Positions 56,989 through 64,000 of a DNA stretch of 64,000 nucleotides are shown piece after piece. Each line of letters begins with the position of its first letter. Position 1 is the stretch's first letter. The notes beneath the pieces were generated by a model. It did not search any database and was not told where the DNA came from. It saw only the letters and a list, made by a program, of their open reading frames with translations. This stretch comes from Nemertoderma westbladi (taxonomy: Eukaryota > Xenacoelomorpha > Nemertodermatida > Nemertodermatidae): contig JAUCBJ010003973.1 of the NCBI GenBank assembly GCA_032718475.1, positions 1-64,000 of the forward strand, given 5' to 3'. Both the position numbers and the translations under genes were made by a program.

Positions 56989-58712
56989 CGCCGGGGGTAT
57001 CTCCCTCTCCGTATACGTCCGTGTATTTGTTCCTCTTACTCTCCTTGTAATCCCAACTGAACATTAGATATGAGATATAACCCGTCCCAGTTTTTAGCGT
57101 GTTATACTCTCTAAAGTATCCTTGCTCAATAGCCCAAAGCAACAATGGTCTAGTATCCACGTATGGCGTAGGCAATCGGTCCTCTTCCGTGGGCATCCCT
57201 GCAAAGTCGCTAATGAGGTCATCCCGTACGCCGGATCCGATCTTGACGATGCTCTTATCCAACACAACGTCTCGCACGGCCTTTGGCAACATCCTAGCTT
57301 CTATGCTACAAGCCAGGTCCATGGATTTAACTATCCGTTTTATCATCGCGTGTCTTTGCGTCGTTCCTTCCGGCATAGGCATCTTCCTATCACTCCTCTG
57401 TCGGCTGAAGACATGCAACACGCCATCTGGTGCTCTAATCTGTATCGTCTTTGAAGTGAGGCTTTGCTGATGGCTTCCTCCTTCATTATCATAAAACATA
57501 TATCCATTCTCTTTCAGAGATCGGCTAGTCACGTCCCAATCGTCGAGTAAATCGTCGGTAGGGTTCCAAATTCTCCCAATCGACTTTTCATCATCGAAAC
57601 TAATAGGTTTACCAGTCCAATTGGTCGCGATATCGGTGTCGGTCTCAAACGTCCCAACTCCGATCCATAATCGAATCGTTTTCGTCAGATATCCTCGCAA
57701 GATACAAGGTGCGATATCCGTCCCCGCGCGATCCACTTCCTTAACGTCCGTGATATGTGGAGGCACGTTGCGTACGATTTTTTGAACTATTACTTTACGC
57801 AACTCGGTTGATTCTAACACATCACCGAAGGTGACCGATGGGAGGAAATCCAGGTTCGAGATGATCTCCGGGTGTTCAACTATAGGGATCTCGTAAGTTG
57901 TCTCCTTCCGGGTCGGTATACTAATAGGAAAACTAGTTGGTCTCGCAACCGGTACTATTGCTCCAGTAGAATGGGGCTGAGGTTCTCGCGTCATCTCAAC
58001 GTGAGGTATCTGTAGTCTCTGCGACAAACGCTGAGCAAAGGTGATACTATCGAAGAGCTCGGGTGTCATCTCCTTGGGTTCGGTTTGATCGTGGGATATC
58101 CAATAGAATGGTAGGCTCGCGAGCCTTCCGCCGAACTCCTCGATCTCGCCTTTCTCGTACGCCTTGTACGCCCTGTAGAGGCTCAAAGCTTCCCGCTTCT
58201 CTTGTGTCGACTTATTAGACTCGTCCACTACCATGCTGTAGACGTCTGGTTCGACTAATTTTGGTTCGTAAATAACGATCTCACCCGCGTTCGGTCCACT
58301 CATCTTAAATGAATGATACGGATTTGTCAAAGGGTATCCGCCTTCTTGGTAACGTAGACTTTGGTGGTGTGAACATCGCGCTAATATCGGCTCGGGGTTC
58401 TCCGAGTTCAACCGCATAGGAATCGCGTTGTCTTGCTCGCGCATACACGCTCCACATTTATAAAACAGTTTGTATACGGAAAACGCGTCCTTGGTCTCTG
58501 GATCCGCTCCTCGAGCGCGTCTATAAAGATGCATTCCTTCAAATTCGTCTCTAGCTGCAGGTAAAGGTTCGTTTACCGTCAAATATTGCAGCGTATGATA
58601 CAATCGGCGTATTTCGGTGTCTGGATCCTCGCAAATGTCGCTAGCGTCGCATAACGCATCGTAGGGATATAACGCTGTTAGCTTATTCAATCCCGCCAAC
58701 ACCCCATAAAGT
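56966..58712 (-). CDS. Partial protein with WRN-like 3'-5' exonuclease domain, N-terminus cut off by an LTR insertion
   Basis: About 580 codons on the minus strand. The last ~190 residues look like a DEDD 3'-5' exonuclease of the WRN type. Exo I is D-N-E in MFYDNEGG (about 57483-57491) followed by TIQIRAPDGVLHVF. Exo II is IVKIGSGVRDDL (D-D at about 57218-57223) followed by VDTRPLL. The domain then crosses the stop at 56966-56968 into the overlapping -1 frame, where the Exo III segment is found. This implies either a frameshift mutation or a ribosomal frameshift. The upstream ~390 residues have two Cys pairs (YKCGACMRE and further Cys/His) but no fold I recognise. The open frame extends to 58951 only because it reads into the BEL/Pao LTR; the true N-terminus lies beyond that insertion, outside this window. 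Confidence 0.65.
58110..58129. repeat. 20-bp palindromic repeat, copy 4
   Basis: Same 20 bases as copy 3. It lies within the upstream frame but in a different codon phase, translated there as GRLASLP. Confidence 0.85.
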
Positions 58713-59216
58713 TGTAAGCCGATAAGCAATATTGGGAGCCGCGAGATTGGGCAATTAACCAACTCGCGCCATCCCAATAAGAGTGGGAAGGAAGCACACA
58801 ATAGAGGGTCAGGGGCCAAACCCCTAACCCAGAGAGAACACAGTGGAGTGAACGGGAATACTCCACGGGGCGCCAACAAGGGTATCAACCAATCAGAGGG
58901 GGGAATGGCATCGATTGAGTAGCAATTAGGCCAACCGTGCAGTATAGCCACTTGGCAGTAATATTACCTATTCAGTTATCACAGTGCAGCAGTGCTAGCG
59001 TAGGGTACAGCCAATTAGTTTAGTTAGGGGATCACGGGACTTTAGTTACCGTATCCCGCCTTGTACACATTTACAATATATCCATATCTTATAACCTCCT
59101 ATTATACACCGAACTTCAGAACTCAGTCACTTTATTTCATCCTTATACACGGCGGGGACGCGTGGACTAAATTACCACAACCGGATAAATCGGGATCCCC
59201 CTTGGATCCCGTCACA
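58713..59216 (+). mobile_element. BEL/Pao 5' LTR of the right-hand element
   Basis: A 504-bp LTR starting TGTAAGCCGATAAGC and ending in GGATCCCGTCACA. The end matches the LTR at 50104-50763, and the start shares TGTAAG and the AACCAACT block. It cuts the minus-strand exonuclease frame between two adjacent codons. The other LTR and the right-hand target duplication are beyond the window. A ~105-bp leader separates it from gag; I could not identify a primer-binding site. Confidence 0.82.
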
Positions 59217-59321
59217 GTAACTAAATCGGTGCTGCTTCCCCAGCTAAACTCAGTAACTAAAGCCAGCTGCCGCCCTAGACAAACTCTATAAACACTAGCC
59301 ACCGAAATCTGCAGAAGAGAG

Positions 59322-61850
59322 ATGAGCGATTCGGGCGAGACACCACCGCGGACCCCGGACGAAGACCTAACGATCCGCGAGGCCGCGACCAAACGATACA
59401 GGCCCACGACGCCGGAGCCATCGATAGTGGGCGGACCGGAAGTCGAGGATGAGGGGGGCCTGGAGCTCGAAGCCGAGCCAAGAGAAAGGGAGAGCGAGAA
59501 GGAGGGAGAAAGAGCGGAGTCGACACGGGACGGAGAAAGGCGCGCCGATGTCGCCGGCCAGCTACCGGCCGAGGGCGAGGAGCGGCCCACCGAAACGGTG
59601 ACGGTGGGGCCGACGGTGCGACGCCGGACGCGAAGAGACGGAACAAAGATCGGTACCGATGTCGCCGGCCAGCTACAGGCCGAGGGCGACGGACGGCCCA
59701 CCGGAACGGCGACGGTGGAGCCGCCGGTACGACGTCGAACCCGGAGGGAGAGGGGAGAAGTCGGCGACGAGGACGTCGGGGTTTCTGAGCGACTCCGACG
59801 CGCTTACATCGCAACCCGGAGGGTACTAAACGATGCTAAGAAGAAAGGGGCGAAAGTGGACGAGGTGAGACTGAGGAAGCGACTAGGTGAGTCGGATAAA
59901 CACTTTAGTTATCTAATACACTTTGAGCAGAGAGAGCTAGCCGAAACGAGGGCACATGAGATTGCCGTGGAACTATTGGAACTGTGGGAGCGTGGGGGTA
60001 TGGAACCTAGTGTAGGGCCAGTGTACATAGGGCCATACTCGGTCGATGCCCGGGGAATAAAACCGGTGGGTTGGAGGGGACTCGAAGGGGGCGAATCCGA
60101 GGTTAACTCCGAGGATTCGGCCTCGTCGGTCGGAGAAAGTTCCGGGAAGCGGGGGAGAGCCAGTGGGTCGGGAAGGCGGAGGGAATCCGTTACAACCGAT
60201 AAGTCTGCTACATCCTCCGTAAAAGAAAGACGGGTGAGAGAGATAGAGGCCAGACACCGTCTCAATCTAGCGGTGGAAGCTAATAGAGAAGTAGGTAGAC
60301 GGCTAGAGGAGGGGAGAGTGATGCTAGAGAGGGAAGCGGTGTCGATTAAAGAGTTAAGGGAAAGGGGCGAAAGGGCCGCGAGGAACCTTAGGGAGTATGA
60401 CGAGATAGAGTTGAGGGAAGAGAGGGAACGTGAGGCGAGAAAGGAAAGTGAACGCAGGGAGCGTGAGGCGAAAGAGGAAAGTGAACGCAGGGAGCGTGAG
60501 GCGAGAGAGGAAAGTGAACGCAAAGAGCGTAAGGCGAGAAGAAGAGAGGGGATTGTGAGAGAGATGGAATTGGTCGAGCAGAGAGAACGGGAGTCTAGCG
60601 AGAGAGTAGCAAGGGAGGAGAGTGGCAGAATAGAGTTAGAGAAACGGCGAGAGAAACTCCTAGAGTATACAGCTGTACACGCGCGCGATTTGGAACGGGC
60701 GCGGGCGGGAGTGTCTGAAAGCGGGGCCGGCTCGAGTATTTTTGAGGAGCCGAGGGCCGTAGATACATTTATTAATGCCCCACTGACAGGGACCGCACGA
60801 CAGACCCAGAACTGGTGTGACCGTACGGGCGGGGGGGGTAATAATAATGATGGTAAAGTAGGCGTTGTTAATATTGATAATACCGTATGGGACAACACTA
60901 ATCAAACCTTTATTGCAGGAAATACTTTACCTAGTGGTAGTAATTTAAATTTAAATCAGAACAATCCTAGTGTTAATGTAGGAGATAATCCTAATATTGA
61001 TGTAGTTACGCAAAATAATTCAAATAATCAAAATAATAATCCAAATTCGAACCTACAAAATAATTTAAATAACGCGATCACGCAAAATAATTCGAATAAT
61101 TTAAATAATGACCTAAATCCGAATTTACAAAATAATTCGGATAACGTGGCCGCCCAGAGTAATACAAACGATTTTGTTTTGGGCGAGCAAATTAATTCCG
61201 TTTCCAATATGGGTGTTATTAGTGTAGACACGTCGGGCCTACGTAACCAGGGAGCAGAGGGCCTGGTAGGCCACGTAGTTAGTAGACAGGGGGCAGAGGG
61301 CCTGGTAGGCCGCGTAGTTGGTAGACAGGAAGTAGAGGGCCTGGAAGGCCACGCAATAGCAGAGGGAGAGGCGGAGGTGAATAGACCCGACTGCGGTAGG
61401 GTTGATGTGTCGACTAGAGAGACATATAGTAGTGGGGCGAGAGGTAGCGAAGTTAGATGTAGCGAGTGGGGGGGGGCTACGAGCACCCCACGACAGAAAG
61501 TTAGCGGCGAGAGGGGGGGGGGGCAGAGAGTGTCCCACAGCCGTCAGCGGACAATGCGAGGGCCGAACAAGGTAAACCGCAACAACCGGCGACGGAAAGT
61601 AATAAGGGGATTGCGAGTATCCCCAGCGGCGTGCGATCGAGCAGAGAAAGACAGGTTGACGTCGCGAGAGGGCAGACGGAGCGTCGAGCCCGATCAGAGG
61701 AGGAAAGAAGAACAGTGGGGTTTAACCGGGAGGTCGACGAGAGATCTCGTGAGCGGGAATATTCCACTGATAGGAGAAGAGAGGAAGAGAGTAGTAGAAG
61801 TATCGCCGCAAACGATAGAAGAGCGAGGACGGACAGCGAGCCGTCGGTAG
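59322..61850 (+). CDS. gag: BEL/Pao gag, N-terminal part (frame breaks at an 11-G run)
   Basis: The ATG at 59322 lies about 105 bp after the LTR. The product starts with two ~46-residue repeats (VAGQLxAEG...VRRRTRR, about residues 70-145) and then an unassigned region. A highly charged coiled-coil-like stretch follows (about 300-450) containing a 36-bp DNA repeat (ESERREREA). An Asn-rich segment follows (about 505-610), then repeated GAEGLVG units. Up to codon ~730 the sequence looks native. After the 11-G run at 61513-61523 the better protein-like reading continues in the -1 frame, so the last ~110 codons of this frame (Arg-rich, ending at TAG 61848-61850) are probably out of phase. The start site is chosen for its position after the leader. 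Confidence 0.75.
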   Translation: MSDSGETPPRTPDEDLTIREAATKRYRPTTPEPSIVGGPEVEDEGGLELEAEPRERESEKEGERAESTRDGERRADVAGQLPAEGEERPTETVTVGPTVRRRTRRDGTKIGTDVAGQLQAEGDGRPTGTATVEPPVRRRTRRERGEVGDEDVGVSERLRRAYIATRRVLNDAKKKGAKVDEVRLRKRLGESDKHFSYLIHFEQRELAETRAHEIAVELLELWERGGMEPSVGPVYIGPYSVDARGIKPVGWRGLEGGESEVNSEDSASSVGESSGKRGRASGSGRRRESVTTDKSATSSVKERRVREIEARHRLNLAVEANREVGRRLEEGRVMLEREAVSIKELRERGERAARNLREYDEIELREEREREARKESERREREAKEESERREREAREESERKERKARRREGIVREMELVEQRERESSERVAREESGRIELEKRREKLLEYTAVHARDLERARAGVSESGAGSSIFEEPRAVDTFINAPLTGTARQTQNWCDRTGGGGNNNDGKVGVVNIDNTVWDNTNQTFIAGNTLPSGSNLNLNQNNPSVNVGDNPNIDVVTQNNSNNQNNNPNSNLQNNLNNAITQNNSNNLNNDLNPNLQNNSDNVAAQSNTNDFVLGEQINSVSNMGVISVDTSGLRNQGAEGLVGHVVSRQGAEGLVGRVVGRQEVEGLEGHAIAEGEAEVNRPDCGRVDVSTRETYSSGARGSEVRCSEWGGATSTPRQKVSGERGGGQRVSHSRQRTMRGPNKVNRNNRRRKVIRGLRVSPAACDRAEKDRLTSREGRRSVEPDQRRKEEQWGLTGRSTRDLVSGNIPLIGEERKRVVEVSPQTIEERGRTASRR

Positions 61851-64000
61851 TCGAGGTGAGAACGGAGAGTCAGTGGGGTCGGACTCCGGGAGATTGCCGT
61901 CGCCCCGGAGGGATGCGATCCGGTGAGACGCATTACACGTCGAGAGAGGGGTACGCGATGTACCGGTACGAAGATGAAAACAGTGGAGAGGGGGGTCGAA
62001 GAGAAACTTTCCGACGGAATATACCTACCGATCGAGAATACGGTAGCCGCGGGGAGGATTATTCGAGAAGAATAAACTTCGATCCCGAGCAACATATGCA
62101 GACTGTAGGGCATACTGTAGGTCTTACTGCACATACCGTAGGCCATACTGAGAGAGGCAATGTAGGCGATAGGATAGCGCGGACAACGGGATTAAACCCG
62201 GAAGTCGCGGAATACATACCGGCGAGTAGGCCAGAAGCTGATAGGCCTATAGCGGTACCGGCACAGCAGTATGACTACAGCATGCAGGGACATAACATAT
62301 ACCCAGGGGAGGGGGGAATTATTGCGGATAGGTGTATGGGCCCCAACATATTAACATCAACCCCAGTACCAAACATACCGGTGGGGGGGGGACAGGGTGA
62401 CATTCCCCCATCACAATATCAACAATATACCCCAACAGGAACAAGAACAACGAGACCCCTAGATGAAAACAGGTCGTGTGATACAGACATATGGAGGGGG
62501 CCGCTACCCCCGATGACATATCCGAGTCAGAGAAGATCAAGAAATAGGACGGACGAACCGCACCAGACAGGGGAAACTATACAGCACCCGTCGAATCCAT
62601 TGGAAGCGCAGGCAATGGGGATGGCCACGTTGATCGATGCGTTGAAGACAAGGATCGAACTACCACCCGTGGAACCATTCAAATTCGATGGGAGTAGGCC
62701 GGAAGAATACCTACAGTTTCGGCGAATGTATAGTAACGAAATACTAACAAAAAACTTGACGCAGGCGGAGTGCCTAAAGTATCTACAAGTGTACACGGGA
62801 GGCCCAGCATACGATATCGTGAGGCAATACCAGGGAATAGAGGGCGGCTTCACGACAGCATGGCGGGCACTGGATAGAGAATACGGGCACCCGGCCAAGA
62901 TCATCAGGCAAACGCTGAGAGGCATAACATCGGGTGGCCTACAGGATAATCCCGTTAGCATTAAGACGTTTGCTAACAAAGTCGAGAAGGCGCTGATCGT
63001 GCTGAAGACGCTAGACGCGCCATACGAGCTCAACGCGTCCAATAACATTACCACGATAGCGCAGGCACTACCGAGCTGGCTGCGCAACAAATGGAGGAAG
63101 ATCGCTTTCTCCACCCGAGACAAGAAGGGTGCGGAACCAGGTTTAGAAGAAATGTCAAACTTCTTAAATTACGAGGCTGAACTAATAACGGACCCAGTCT
63201 ATAGTGAAGATAGCCTGGGAAAGGCACCAAAGACAGATCACTACAGGCCCAAGCCAGAGCACAATACATCAAACGCATTGCCGAGGCTCAGACAATCATT
63301 GCCATACGCAGCGACGCAGGGGACTACAAGTCCACAGACAAACGAAGATAAGACAACATCAAGGGACGGACAGGGGAACAATAACAACATAAATAAACAT
63401 AACCCCAGTACGTCCAGTAGGCCAAACCCAGTCAATAAGAATAGTAGGGACTTTGGTACGAATATAACTGCAATACGCAACGCATTGTATAAAGAGGGCT
63501 ACGACCCAAAGAGCAAATGCCAGTTACACGCAAATGCGCTTCATAAAACCATGAACTGCAGGTACTGGCAGGCGCTACCGAGGCAAGACCAGATAGATTA
63601 CGCGTCGAGCAATAAAATCTGCTCGCGATGTGTAAAGAGTGGACACAAGGCCAGGGAATGCCAAGAGAAGCCGGTCAAGTTTGGCCAAAGGAGAGGCCAG
63701 ACGATGGCAACGAGCACAGTAGGGGCGAAGAAGAGAGGAACAGTGCTACTTGGAATAGTACCAGTACGAGTGATCGGGGAAGGCAATCGATCAGTAACAA
63801 CACTAATGCTGGTTGATAGTGGAGCTGCCTTCACACTAGTTGAGGAATGGATAGCCGAAGAAATAGGGTTGAGAACGAGGCCAAGCAGGATGGCGGTGAC
63901 AACCATCTCTAGCAAGGACGAGGTCCTAGAGATGAGGACAGGACGGTGCGCAATTGCAGCAGTGGCACCAGGATGCGATTATGGGGCAACCATCGACCCC
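61513..64000 (+). CDS. gag-pol: BEL/Pao gag-protease continuation, open to the window edge
   Basis: From the G run onward the -1 frame is open without a stop to base 64000. It carries a Gln/Arg-rich linker and the conserved Pao-type gag core (FDGSRPEEYLQFRRMY, LTQAECLKYLQVYTGGPAYD, ALPSWLRNKWRKIAF; about 62684-63120). A Cys/His cluster (KCQLHANALHKTMNC) and a zinc knuckle CSRCVKSGHKAREC (about 63620-63660) follow. The aspartic protease has an intact D-S-G in MLVDSGAAFTLV (about 63806-63841). Reverse transcriptase and integrase would follow outside the window. Compared with the copy at 46.3 kb it has no stops and an intact protease motif, so it is much younger. Gag-to-protease linkage is uninterrupted. 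Confidence 0.83.

Noticed and set aside
59909-60898. Minus-strand Ser/Leu-rich frame of 329 codons
   Set aside because: Antisense shadow of the gag coiled-coil region.

Overview
This window looks like gene-poor, transposon-dense animal genomic DNA, most likely from a marine invertebrate. That inference rests on a complete NFAT5-type Rel-homology protein, an SLC35G-like transporter, many animal-type transposons (BEL/Pao, piggyBac, hAT-like, Mutator-like, LINEs, tRNA-derived SINEs), minisatellites and 13-22 bp poly-C/poly-G runs. I cannot name the species.

Layout. 1-1000: two repeats that each carry tRNA-like pol III boxes and a type I hammerhead ribozyme. 1.8-3.5 kb: a 46-bp minisatellite and an intronless SLC35G-like transporter on the minus strand. 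5.3-11.4 kb: minisatellites, LINE 3' ends, BEL-type solo LTRs, and a broken piggyBac transposase holding a Mutator-like MITE. 12-13.6 kb: a foldback element and a small intronless gene for a secreted, probably GPI-anchored protein. 14.8-20.6 kb: a SINE, a 21-bp satellite, a perfect 64-bp-arm hairpin, and a 5'-truncated LINE with a restriction-like endonuclease domain and a 17-bp target duplication. 20.9-27.0 kb: a 2019-codon NFAT5-like gene in one uninterrupted exon. 29-40.5 kb: nested transposons, with a LINE split by a hAT-like element (8-bp target duplication) that is itself split by a 4.7-kb long-TIR element (5-bp target duplication). 42.7-46.1 kb: tandem and foldback repeats. 46.3-50.8 kb: a decayed BEL/Pao copy with its 3' LTR. 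55-58.7 kb (minus): two overlapping reading frames that together form a long protein with a WRN-like 3'-5' exonuclease fold followed by three zinc knuckles, dotted with a 20-bp palindromic repeat. 58.7-64 kb: a much fresher BEL/Pao element that inserted into that exonuclease gene and runs off the window.

Host genes. Only three reading frames look like host genes (transporter, secreted protein, NFAT5-like factor), all on the minus strand and all without introns. They show no sign of working together. The rest of the window records successive transposon insertions, several datable relative to each other by nesting and by their target-site duplications. The two most promising novelties are the tRNA-box/hammerhead repeats at the left edge and the exonuclease/zinc-knuckle element with embedded palindromes near the right edge.
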